This document shows positions 8,459 to 15,899 of a stretch of DNA of 38,598 bases, in pieces. Below the pieces are notes generated by a model that did not search any database, was not told the origin of the DNA, and saw only the letters and a list, made by a program, of their open reading frames with translations. Within the stretch, counting starts at the first letter, position 1; each line of letters opens with the position of its first letter. This stretch comes from Fibrobacterota bacterium (lineage in GTDB: Bacteria; Fibrobacterota; Fibrobacteria; UBA11236): the NCBI GenBank assembly GCA_028287465.1, contig JAQBPO010000079.1, positions 1-38,598 of the forward strand, in the 5' to 3' direction. The position numbers were made by a program, and so were the translations under genes.

Positions 8459-8538
8459 GCCAATGGGTGTGAAGTCTTCCCTAGGTAAGTCCGCTCGGTT
8501 CGCTTTCGCTCTGAATTCGAATAATCAAACGGGCGGAC
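8447..8538 (-). promoter_or_regulatory. Candidate ribosome-mediated attenuator of cimA
   Basis: Three mutually exclusive pairings can be drawn on the minus-strand RNA. Arms 1:2: GTCCGC (8538-8533) with GCGGAC (8494-8489), 6 of 6 pairs. Arms 2:3 (antiterminator): GAGCGGACTT (8496-8487) with AAGCCCGCTC (8457-8448), 9 of 10 pairs. Arms 3:4: the terminator. The Leu-Ile-Ile-Arg-Ile codons of the leader ORF (8528-8514) lie just after arm 1. A ribosome stalled there would cover arm 1, free arm 2 to capture arm 3 and allow read-through; a ribosome reaching the stop (8483-8481) would cover arm 2 and permit termination. The pairings are seen in the sequence; the mechanism is inferred from known trp/ilv/leu attenuators. 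Confidence 0.65.
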
Positions 8539-8549
8539 GGGCGGTTCAT
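8481..8549 (-). CDS. cimA leader peptide (22 residues)
   Basis: An ATG at 8549 opens a 22-codon frame, MNRPSARLIIRIQSESEPSGLT, ending with TAG (8483-8481). Four of the five codons 8-12 are Leu or Ile (TTG ATT ATT CGA ATT), as expected for a control peptide sensing isoleucine or leucine charging. AGGGGA immediately precedes the ATG, and the putative -10 is only about 6 nt away, so the message could be nearly leaderless. Too short for coding statistics; support comes from its position in the attenuator. Confidence 0.55.
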   Translation of the reverse strand: MNRPSARLIIRIQSESEPSGLT

Positions 8550-8555
8550 TCCCCT

Positions 8556-8586
8556 AATGTAACTCCGGTACCCGGTACCCTGTCAA
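8556..8586 (-). promoter_or_regulatory. Putative promoter of the cimA leader
   Basis: On the minus strand TTGACA (8586-8581, perfect -35 consensus) is followed after 19 nt by TACATT (8561-8556, 4 of 6 matches to TATAAT). Transcription would begin near 8549, at or just before the leader-peptide ATG. The long spacer and short untranslated region lower the confidence. Confidence 0.45.
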
Positions 8587-8642
8587 CCGGATCCCGGAAT
8601 AGGGGCCGGCCGGGCCCGAAGCGGGTCCGGAATGCGGTACGG

Positions 8643-10349
8643 TCAGGGGGGATCCGGGGCCTTGGCCCCGGGAGCCAGGAATTCGCGCCATTCCCCATCG
8701 TTCAAGGGATAACGGGGCGGACGGAAAGCCGCGGTATCCAAGATCATGGGCCGGCCCATGATGGGGGTGCCGGAATCGGGCCCGCGCAGGTCGGCCACCC
8801 GGTAGCGGACGCGCGCGAATCCTATCCGGAAGGTCCCGGTATCCAGGGGAACGGCCCCGGCGGGAAGCTCCGCCTTGAATCCGTTTCTCCAGGGAAGCCC
8901 GGTTTCGACCACGATGCGGTCCCGGCGCACGTATCCCATGAAGTCGGCCAGCTCTCCGTAGGTCCTGCCCTCATGGGCCACGAACCAATCGAACAGCTTC
9001 CAACCCAGGTAGCCGAAGGTCGCCCCCGTCATCGCGTCCACGGGTGCGCGCCCTTCCCGGTCCAAGCGCTCCATGACCGAGACCGCCAGGGCCTGCTTGT
9101 CCGTTTGCACCTTCAGAAGATAGGCGTATGCCGTATTCCCGGCCAGGACCGCGGACAAAGCGGCGAGAGCGGGCCACCGCAACGCCAAGCCGGGGCCAGG
9201 TAACCTCGACGTTACACCATCCAGGGCGATGAGCAGGCACAGGATGGAGATCTCCAGGAAGTAATAGTCCCACCAAATGCCGCGCAAGGAAGCGATCAGG
9301 ATATATCCTCCCGCCAAGGCAAGGTAAGGCGAAGGCCTGAGGAGCCGGAAGTCCAGGATCCACAGACAGGCCAGCAGGAGCCAAGGCAGGGCCCGGTTCA
9401 CTTCGGCCCATCCCATCAGGCCGAACAGGGGCGTATCCGTGCGGATCAGGGAGTCGTGCCAGAACGGCGTCAGGGCGCACAAAACCAGGGTGGATGCCAA
9501 GGGAATCGCCCATCGGCGCAGGCCTTCACCGGCCCCGGGCCTCCCTCCCGCGAGGAGGGAAAATACCGCCAACCACCCAAGGGACATGAAACTTCCTGCT
9601 ACCGCGGCCAGGGCGCCCGTGGCGAGCGCGCGCGCGGGACCCGCATGGAGGAAGCCCGCATTCATGGAAGCATAGGTCCGGTTCATCGAGAGGAACAACA
9701 GGCCTGCCGCGGCCGCGTATGCCGCCGCCCCCGCCGCCAGGCCCCAAGGGAACCTCCGGTAGCGCAACCAATCGGCCGCGGCCGCCCACCCGGGCACGAT
9801 CAACAGGCAGACATGGTTCTGCCGGTTCGCGAAGGCGAGCAGGGCGGTGAGGAAGAACCAACGGATCCGGCCGGTTTCGAAAAGGAGAAGGGAGGCGAGG
9901 AAGAGGTCGAGGGTGCAGATGCCGGCATGGAGATCCGCCTCCTTGGCCAGGAAGATCGGGAAGGTGCCCAACGCCAAGGCGAGAAAGGCCGCATGGGCCG
10001 GCCTGAGGCGCGCCGCGATCAGCCGGTAGAGGAGCGGATAGAAGGCCAGGACGCAGAAGGCCTGGAATCCCCAGACCGATCCGATGAAGCTGCCGGTCGC
10101 CCGGTAGAGGAGGACGCATGCGACGGAAAAGGCGGCGCCGAACGGCTCGAGCCAATCGTAGACATAGGGCCTCCCCAACCGCAGGGTCCCGATGATGCTG
10201 CGGAGGTAGCCGAAGTCATCGCTGCGGAGGACGCCGGGATTGAATCCGGTGGAAAAATACAGCAAGGCGAAGGAAGGCCAGGCAATCCAAAACGACCGCG
10301 CGCGGAAAGCGCCGGATTCCTTCGCAGGCGGATCCGGGATTCCGTTCAT
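8643..10349 (-). CDS. Polytopic membrane protein, putative GT-C glycosyltransferase (paralogue 2)
   Basis: This 568-residue protein starts at ATG 10349, whose ATGA overlaps the stop of the preceding paralogue. It has a short cytoplasmic N-terminus, about ten hydrophobic segments and a C-terminal globular domain of about 150 residues. The first extracytoplasmic loop carries SDDFGYL, an acidic pair in the position where GT-C enzymes place their catalytic Asp, which suggests a polyprenyl-phosphate-sugar-dependent transferase. Features shared with its neighbour are DDFGYL, FANRQN, TFGYLGWKLFD, GYVRR-RIV-ET, and a terminal LDTAA-P-YPL-GEW. It is the last gene of the operon that begins at 15759. 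No named family was recognised with certainty; an oligosaccharide polymerase or ligase remains possible. Confidence 0.7.
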   Translation of the reverse strand: MNGIPDPPAKESGAFRARSFWIAWPSFALLYFSTGFNPGVLRSDDFGYLRSIIGTLRLGRPYVYDWLEPFGAAFSVACVLLYRATGSFIGSVWGFQAFCVLAFYPLLYRLIAARLRPAHAAFLALALGTFPIFLAKEADLHAGICTLDLFLASLLLFETGRIRWFFLTALLAFANRQNHVCLLIVPGWAAAADWLRYRRFPWGLAAGAAAYAAAAGLLFLSMNRTYASMNAGFLHAGPARALATGALAAVAGSFMSLGWLAVFSLLAGGRPGAGEGLRRWAIPLASTLVLCALTPFWHDSLIRTDTPLFGLMGWAEVNRALPWLLLACLWILDFRLLRPSPYLALAGGYILIASLRGIWWDYYFLEISILCLLIALDGVTSRLPGPGLALRWPALAALSAVLAGNTAYAYLLKVQTDKQALAVSVMERLDREGRAPVDAMTGATFGYLGWKLFDWFVAHEGRTYGELADFMGYVRRDRIVVETGLPWRNGFKAELPAGAVPLDTGTFRIGFARVRYRVADLRGPDSGTPIMGRPMILDTAAFRPPRYPLNDGEWREFLAPGAKAPDPP

Positions 10350-12037
10350 GGCCGTTTTTCCGGACGCGGGAAATGCGCGATGTACTCCGACCATTCCCCG
10401 TTATCCAAGGGATAGGGCCGGGGAACGTAGGCGGCGGTGTCCAGGCGCAAGGCGGGATCGCACAGGGCCGGGGCGGCCGTATCGTGCAAGTCACGCATCC
10501 GGTAACGCAACCGGAAGAATCCGATGGAAGCGATCCCCTCCGTCAGGACCTCCTCCCCTTCCCTATCCGCGCGCTTGAAGGACCGTCGCCAAGGAAGCTC
10601 CGTTTCCAACACGATTCGGTTACGCCGTACATAACCCTGGTAGGCCGCCAGGTCCGTTATCCTTTCATGGCGCCAATAATGATCGAACAGTTTCCAACCC
10701 AGGTATCCGAAGGTCCCGTCGGTCATGGCAGGAGGGGACGCCCGTCCGGCGCGTTCCAGGCTTTCGAAGGCGGCTATGGAGATGCGCTGCTTATCGGAAA
10801 CGATGCGGTACCCGTAGGCCCAGGCCAAATGGGCGGTCAGGAAAACGGACCCAAGCGCCACGGCGAGCCGGCCCGGCCGCATTGGCGCCTCGCGCGTCAG
10901 GCGGAGGAAGAAGGAAGCCAGGGCCACATCGATCAGGTAGAAATCGTACCAGAATCCCATCAGGCTGCTGATCGAGATGTACGCGAGGACCAGGCACAGC
11001 GGGGCGTCGAAGCGGATCAGGCTCCAGTCCAGGGACCATAGGAGGAACGGGACCGCCAGGAGGAGGATCCATTGCAGGGCGAAGGCGCGATCGAGGCTGC
11101 CTATCAACGGGGTCAGGAAGGAAAGCATCGGCAGCGACCAGACGACCGGCAGGAGCCAGAACGCCACCGAAGCCAGGAGCGGTAATGCGGGCTTACCCAG
11201 GTTGGCCCGTATGCGATCGATGGGACTCTCGCCGCCGAGGATGCCGAACAGGGAGAGGAACCCCAGGGCGGCCGCGGCGCCGAAAACCTGGGTGCGGAAA
11301 ACGGCCAGGGCCTTGGCCGCGTCCATGCCGGCGTAGATCCCGAAGGACTGGGCGATGGTGCGGTTCAGGGAAGCATGCAGGAGGAAAGCCGCGCAGGCGA
11401 AAACCATCAGGCCCGCGGCGATCCAGGCCCGCTCATGGCGGCGCAGGCCGCGATCGAAAACCAGGTGGAAAACCGGCAGGGCGAGCAGGGCCAGGTTGTT
11501 CTGGCGGTTGGCGAAGGCCAGGAAGACGAGGGGAAAGAACCAGATCCACAGGCGGCGGCGATAAGCAAGCAAGGCGCCGATCGCGAAGACCATGGTGGAA
11601 ACCGTGGCGGCGAACTCCGAGCATTTATGCCAGTAACAAGGCTGGGTCGCGACCACCAAGGCCAGGCCCGCGGACGCCGCGGGGGACATCCGCCCGCGGA
11701 AGAGTCGGTAGAGGAGGCCCGCCCCCGCCAGGACGAACAGGCTTTGCAATCCCCAAGTGCTCAGTATGAAATTCCCGGTCAACCCGTAGGCCAGGGCGCA
11801 CATGCCCGAAAGGGTCGCCGCATAAGGGCACAACCAGGCATTGGTATGCGGCCTGCCCGCGGAAATGGATTCGACCACGCCTTGGAGGTATCCGAAATCG
11901 TCCATGCGGATGAGTCCAGGCTGGTAGAGGAAGGCGAAATAAGCGGCCGCGTAAATGATGGCGGCTGCCAAGGGGGCATGGCGCATCCAGGGGGAAGGCG
12001 CCCCCCCATTCCATTGCGCCGGGACGGTCGGTTTCAC
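10346..12037 (-). CDS. Polytopic membrane protein, putative GT-C glycosyltransferase (paralogue 1)
   Basis: A 563-residue protein starting at GTG 12037, whose GTGA overlaps the stop of the upstream methyltransferase. The layout is the same as in the downstream paralogue: an N-terminal membrane helix, then MDDFGYL in the first loop, about ten more hydrophobic segments with FANRQN after the middle ones, then a C-terminal domain with TFGYLGWKLFD, GYVRRNRIVLETELPW and LDTAAYVPRPYPL. The two are clearly a tandem duplication that has diverged strongly in the membrane part but kept the C-terminal domain. The role is inferred from the operon: transfer of a lipid-linked sugar at the periplasmic face of the inner membrane. 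Confidence 0.7.
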   Translation of the reverse strand: MKPTVPAQWNGGAPSPWMRHAPLAAAIIYAAAYFAFLYQPGLIRMDDFGYLQGVVESISAGRPHTNAWLCPYAATLSGMCALAYGLTGNFILSTWGLQSLFVLAGAGLLYRLFRGRMSPAASAGLALVVATQPCYWHKCSEFAATVSTMVFAIGALLAYRRRLWIWFFPLVFLAFANRQNNLALLALPVFHLVFDRGLRRHERAWIAAGLMVFACAAFLLHASLNRTIAQSFGIYAGMDAAKALAVFRTQVFGAAAALGFLSLFGILGGESPIDRIRANLGKPALPLLASVAFWLLPVVWSLPMLSFLTPLIGSLDRAFALQWILLLAVPFLLWSLDWSLIRFDAPLCLVLAYISISSLMGFWYDFYLIDVALASFFLRLTREAPMRPGRLAVALGSVFLTAHLAWAYGYRIVSDKQRISIAAFESLERAGRASPPAMTDGTFGYLGWKLFDHYWRHERITDLAAYQGYVRRNRIVLETELPWRRSFKRADREGEEVLTEGIASIGFFRLRYRMRDLHDTAAPALCDPALRLDTAAYVPRPYPLDNGEWSEYIAHFPRPEKRP

Positions 12038-12702
12038 CGGACTCGCTTTTCAGCCACCACCAGAGCCTGTTTTCCGAAGAAACGCCAGAAGAGCGGAACG
12101 GCCAGGTAGAGGCGCACCAGGAAGCCCCATTGCGGCAACCGGCTCTTGGTTGTATAGGGCAGGAAGGCCGGGATCACCTTGAAGGGCGTGAAGCCGGCCA
12201 TGATGCAGGCTTCCACCACGGCCTTTTCCGTCAAAGGCACCTGGTGATCGAAGAAATCCCAGTACTCCCGGTAGGCGAAGCGGATATTGGGCATGAGGAT
12301 TACGATGCGGCCGCCCGGCTTGAGCAGGCGGTAGACTTCCCGGATCAGTTCCATGACCTGGGCCTTGTCTGCCAAGTGCTCGAGAAGATTGCTGACGAAG
12401 GCGGCATCGACGGAAGCGGATTCCAGGAACGGAAGCGGCACCACGGGGCGGTTGATGACCTTCACGTCCGGCGCGGCGCAAGCGATGGTGTCCGGGTTCA
12501 TGTCCACGGCGATCTTCCCGGCGGCCTTGATGTTGTTGATGAATTCGCAATACCCGGCGCCGAGATCGAGGACGGTGCCGTCGGCGGGGAAGTAACGTTG
12601 CAGGTGCCCGCAGATGATCTTCCAAAGGCCGTTCTTCGCGGCCCTTTCGGCCGGATCGAAGCGGACCCGGTAGAGATCCTGGACCTCGTCGAGAGCGCCC
12701 AC
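12034..12702 (-). CDS. Class I SAM-dependent methyltransferase
   Basis: A 222-residue methyltransferase with motif I VLDLGAGYCEFINNI, the acidic AVDMNPD, FVSNLLEHLAD (motif IV region) and LLKPGGRIVILMPN. The chosen start is GTG at 12702, 2 nt after the stop of the GT2 gene; the frame stays open upstream but then only mirrors the GT2 gene. The C-terminal 60 residues are basic and hydrophobic (RLYLAVPLFWRFFGKQ), which could give peripheral membrane attachment. It sits between a GT2 and the tandem GT-C-like genes with overlaps, so a role in methylating the same glycan or its lipid carrier is inferred. The substrate is unknown. Confidence 0.82.
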   Translation of the reverse strand: MGALDEVQDLYRVRFDPAERAAKNGLWKIICGHLQRYFPADGTVLDLGAGYCEFINNIKAAGKIAVDMNPDTIACAAPDVKVINRPVVPLPFLESASVDAAFVSNLLEHLADKAQVMELIREVYRLLKPGGRIVILMPNIRFAYREYWDFFDHQVPLTEKAVVEACIMAGFTPFKVIPAFLPYTTKSRLPQWGFLVRLYLAVPLFWRFFGKQALVVAEKRVR

Positions 12703-12704
12703 GC

Positions 12705-13529
12705 TCAGGCCGCCCCGCCCAGCCGGGCGGAATCCGCCGGACCGGAGGCGGCTACCGGGCGCGGGACCGTTCCATGGGTGGCGATCAGCCCGCGCGCGGT
12801 GCCGCTCTGGAAGCGCCCCCGGAAGGCCAGGAAATACCAATGGAGGTAATGCGGCAGCCATTTGAAGAGCTTGAACTTGGATTCGCCGCCTGATCGATCG
12901 CGCCAGGTGGAAGGCACCTCGCCGATCTTGCATCCCAGCAGATGGGCCTTGATGAGGATTTCCATGCCGATCTCGAAACCGCCCTGGCTCTCGATGCTGA
13001 TGCGTTCGAAAAGGCTGCGACGGTAGAGCTTGAAACTGTTGGTGGCGTCATGGGTCGGAATGCCCGCGATCCAATGCAGGCTGACCCCGGCGATGCGCGA
13101 AAGCATGCTCTTGAACCAGGGACCGCCTATCTGCCGCCCGCCGCGCATATAGCGCGAGCCGCAGACTACATCGCAACCCTCGTCCGCCTTCCGCAACATC
13201 GCGGCCACGGCCGTCATGTCGTCGGAAAGGTCCCCCATGCATACCAGGCACCATTCGCCTTCCGCCGATTCCAGGCCGGTGCGGATGGCGTTCAGGGCCC
13301 CGCGGCCATAGGTGTTCCGGAGCATTCGGATTCCGGCATCCCCGCCCGCGGCCTGAACGCGCGCGTCCATGAACCTCCGCAAGGGCGGCAGGGTATCGTC
13401 CTCCTCGAAATCGTAGACGACGGTGATCTTGTGAGGGTGCTTGACCGATCCCTCGATCTCCTCAAGGGTGCGGACGATGTTCTCCCCTTCATTGTAGACG
13501 GGGATGATGATCTCGACGGTACCCGCCAT
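12705..13529 (-). CDS. Family 2 glycosyltransferase (DPM1/DPG-synthase-like)
   Basis: A 274-residue GT-A transferase. The N-terminus VEIIIPVYNEGENIVRTLEEI is the nucleotide-binding start of GT2, the acidic block MGDLSDD stands for the metal-binding motif, and HDATNSFKLYRR plus GFEIGMEILIKAHLLG match polyprenyl-phosphate glycosyltransferases such as dolichyl-phosphate mannose synthase. No C-terminal transmembrane helices are present. The start is ATG at 13529, sharing one base with the upstream stop (TAATG). Such an enzyme would load a sugar onto a lipid carrier that the two GT-C-like proteins downstream could use as donor; this coupling is inference from the operon. Confidence 0.88.
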   Translation of the reverse strand: MAGTVEIIIPVYNEGENIVRTLEEIEGSVKHPHKITVVYDFEEDDTLPPLRRFMDARVQAAGGDAGIRMLRNTYGRGALNAIRTGLESAEGEWCLVCMGDLSDDMTAVAAMLRKADEGCDVVCGSRYMRGGRQIGGPWFKSMLSRIAGVSLHWIAGIPTHDATNSFKLYRRSLFERISIESQGGFEIGMEILIKAHLLGCKIGEVPSTWRDRSGGESKFKLFKWLPHYLHWYFLAFRGRFQSGTARGLIATHGTVPRPVAASGPADSARLGGAA

Positions 13530-14548
13530 TACATCCCGCCCAATTCGATCTGCCTCTTGATCCAGGGGATGATCTCGTCCAAGGCCGTGTCCAGGGTCGT
13601 CGTCGCTTCGTAGCCAAGGATACGCTTGGCCTTGGAAACGTCCGGCACGCGCATCTGAACGTCGTGGGCGTAGGGGTCGTCGCTTTCGAACCGGAACGGC
13701 TTGTCGCCGTTGATCTTTTTCCACACCAGCTTGGCCAGGTCCAGTACCGTGGTGGACGCCGCGGTGGACAGGTTGAAGTCGTCGTTGACGGACTTCCCGC
13801 TTTCCAGGGACAGGCGTATGCCGCGCGCCAGATCGCCGCCGTAGGTGTAATGGCGGACCTGATCGCCCTTGCCCAGGATGCGCAGGGGATCCTGGCCCTT
13901 GAGGATCTTCTGGACCAGGTCCGGCACCACATGGGTCATGGCCAGGGAAACGTTCCCGGACTTGACCTCATGGCCGCCCAGGGCACGCTTCTCCCCCGTG
14001 CCCACGCAATTGAAGGGCCGCAGGATGGTGTAGGGAAGCTGGTATTGTTGCCATCCGCCCAAGGCGAAATACTCGGTCGCGAGCTTCTGGAATCCGTAGG
14101 TGGAGAAGGGCGGCGGGCATTCCTTCTGGTGGCCTTCCGGCGTAGGGAACTTGGTCGCGTTCTCGAAGACCATGGAAGAGGAGATCACGGTGATCTTCTT
14201 CAGCTTCGCGTTCTTATGGGCCCAGATTGCCGCATCGAAGGCGGCGGAGGTGATGCGTTCGTTCTCGGCCAGCAGGTCGTAGGCATAGGCGTGGAAATAG
14301 GAAATGCCGCCGATCATGGCCGCCCCCGCCACGAAATGTTCGCAATCGGAAAGCAGCTGCTTCAGCAAGGCGGAATCCTTGGCGTCGCCTTGGACGTACC
14401 GGTAGCGCGGATGGGTATCGTAGCTCTTGTCCACCGAACCGTACTTCGATCCGTTATCGATGCCGACGACGTCCCAGCCGTTCTCCAGCATGTCCTGGAT
14501 CAGGTATCCCGCGATGAACCCCTTGGCTCCGGTGACTAGGGCTTTCAT
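13529..14548 (-). CDS. NAD-dependent sugar epimerase/dehydratase (extended SDR)
   Basis: A 339-residue cytoplasmic protein of the nucleotide-sugar SDR family. It has the Rossmann motif TGAKGFIAGYL (7-17), an acidic GIDNGS after strand 2, SSSMVF around the catalytic Ser, STYGFQKL with the Tyr-x3-Lys pair, and LRPFNCVG. The start is ATG at 14548 with GAGGAG about 7 nt upstream; this ATGA overlaps the upstream dehydrogenase stop. It probably epimerises or dehydrates the product of, or the substrate for, the neighbouring dehydrogenase. The exact nucleotide sugar cannot be read from the sequence. Confidence 0.9.
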   Translation of the reverse strand: MKALVTGAKGFIAGYLIQDMLENGWDVVGIDNGSKYGSVDKSYDTHPRYRYVQGDAKDSALLKQLLSDCEHFVAGAAMIGGISYFHAYAYDLLAENERITSAAFDAAIWAHKNAKLKKITVISSSMVFENATKFPTPEGHQKECPPPFSTYGFQKLATEYFALGGWQQYQLPYTILRPFNCVGTGEKRALGGHEVKSGNVSLAMTHVVPDLVQKILKGQDPLRILGKGDQVRHYTYGGDLARGIRLSLESGKSVNDDFNLSTAASTTVLDLAKLVWKKINGDKPFRFESDDPYAHDVQMRVPDVSKAKRILGYEATTTLDTALDEIIPWIKRQIELGGM

Positions 14549-15759
14549 GGCGCGCTCCTCAGTAAGGTCGGGAATGGAAGGAAGTCCCACACGTCCACCA
14601 CGGGCTTATTCCCGTAGTCCAGGGTCTTGTAGCGCGCATGCGGCGCGCCGATGAAGATAACGTCGCAACCTGAGATCAATTCGGCCTCCCCTACGAATCC
14701 GTTCTCGTGGATGTAGGCGTCCGAGCACAGCACGGAACCCGCCTCCATCTCAAGCACCTTGCGCAGCCTGTAGGACAGGGAATCGCGCTTGTCGTCGCTG
14801 TCGGCCTTGAAGGTCATGCCCAGGATGCCGGCCTTCAGATCGCGCAGCTTCATCCTCTTCTTGGTCTGCTCCACCAGGAAATTAGGCAATCCTTCATTGA
14901 TGAGCATGGCCCCGTGGCCGAGGAAGAACTTGTTGTTGGTGAAGGCCGAAAGCTGCATGGTGTCCTTGAACAGGCACGGACCCGACGCGAAACCGGGCCT
15001 GGGGAAATCCGCCAGGCGCGGGTAGTTGTGCGTCATGGCCTCGTATATGCGGTGGAAATCCACTCCGTAGTCCCCGGCTATCATGTAGAACTGGTTCGCG
15101 ATGGCGAACTGGATGTAACGATAGGAATTCGTGAAGAGCTTGGTGAGTTCGGCTTCCAGGGGTTCCAGGGGGACGATGTCCTTGGTCAGCATGCGGAACA
15201 GGTCCGAAGCCTTTTCCAGGGCGTCGGGTACGAAGGCGGAAACGATCTGAGGGAGGGAGTGGAGCTCTTCCAGGGCCTTGCCCTGGGCGATGCGTTCCGG
15301 GCAGAAGCAGACCTCGACCTGCGGATTGAACTTCTTGAGGATGCCGCGGAAGCGTTCCGTGGTGCCGGGATAGAGGGTGCTCCGCAGGATGACGATCTGT
15401 TCCCCGCGCAGGTTGGGCCCGAGCTCTTCGCAGAGCCGGTTGAGGGTCCGCAGCTCCGGGTTCAGATGGCTGTCTACGGGCGTCCCGATCACGACGATGA
15501 CGAACCGGGCCTTCCCTGCCGTGGTCGGATCGGTGGTGGCGAACAGGGTCTTGTTGATGACCCTGGCCAAAACCGGTTCGGCGCCCTTGTCCAGGAACGG
15601 CATCTTCCCGGCTTCGATCACGGAAAAGACGCTCTTGTTGATGTCCTGGATGACTACCTTGAGGCCTTTATCGGCGAAAGCGATGGAAAGGGGCAGACCG
15701 ACATGGCCGGCGCCGCCGATCACGCAAACGTCATATTCGAATTTATCAGCGCTAGCCAC
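14545..15759 (-). CDS. UDP/GDP-sugar 6-dehydrogenase (WecC/Ugd family)
   Basis: Oxidises C6 of a nucleotide sugar to the carboxylate with two NAD+, producing a uronic acid donor. The 404-residue length is typical. The N-terminal NAD domain has CVIGGAGHVGLPLSIAFA; the catalytic Cys is C262 in GPCLFKDT; Lys and Asn of the central helix lie in ELTKLFTNSYRY; the C-terminal UDP-binding domain has GMTFKADSDDKRDSLSYRL. The start is GTG at 15759, preceded by GAGGAGG about 9 nt upstream. It is the first gene of the operon running to 8643, with a hairpin (15784-15799) in its leader and a putative promoter shared back-to-back with the gene at 15900. The glycan therefore probably contains a uronic acid. 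Confidence 0.92.
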   Translation of the reverse strand: MASADKFEYDVCVIGGAGHVGLPLSIAFADKGLKVVIQDINKSVFSVIEAGKMPFLDKGAEPVLARVINKTLFATTDPTTAGKARFVIVVIGTPVDSHLNPELRTLNRLCEELGPNLRGEQIVILRSTLYPGTTERFRGILKKFNPQVEVCFCPERIAQGKALEELHSLPQIVSAFVPDALEKASDLFRMLTKDIVPLEPLEAELTKLFTNSYRYIQFAIANQFYMIAGDYGVDFHRIYEAMTHNYPRLADFPRPGFASGPCLFKDTMQLSAFTNNKFFLGHGAMLINEGLPNFLVEQTKKRMKLRDLKAGILGMTFKADSDDKRDSLSYRLRKVLEMEAGSVLCSDAYIHENGFVGEAELISGCDVIFIGAPHARYKTLDYGNKPVVDVWDFLPFPTLLRSAP

Positions 15760-15783
15760 CAGCAGGCCTCCTCGGCGATCGAT

Positions 15784-15885
15784 GCCCCGAAGACGGGGCG
15801 AAATCCAGGTAATTATCGGATACGACCCCGGAAATTACAAGTATGCCGTCCATTAATGGACTTACCCGTCGGGGTATCGGATAAT
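15784..15885. promoter_or_regulatory. Back-to-back promoters with a central palindrome
   Basis: Minus strand: TTGTAA (15840-15835), 17 nt, GATAAT (15817-15812), driving the dehydrogenase operon. Plus strand: TGGACT (15857-15862), 17 nt, GATAAT (15880-15885), driving the SGNH gene with a leader of only about 8 nt. Between them, overlapping the plus -35, is a perfect 14-bp palindrome GTCCATTAATGGAC (15848-15861), a candidate operator that could control both directions. The minus transcript also contains a 6-bp hairpin, GCCCCG/CGGGGC with a four-base loop (15784-15799). Identified by eye. Confidence 0.45.
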
Positions 15886-15899
15886 CGGTTGCGAATCCC

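Noticed and set aside
6388-8472. 694-codon plus-strand open frame opposite cimA
   Set aside because: cimA has clear family motifs on the other strand; this frame is a low-complexity mirror with no recognisable domain, and it crosses the cimA start and its terminator.
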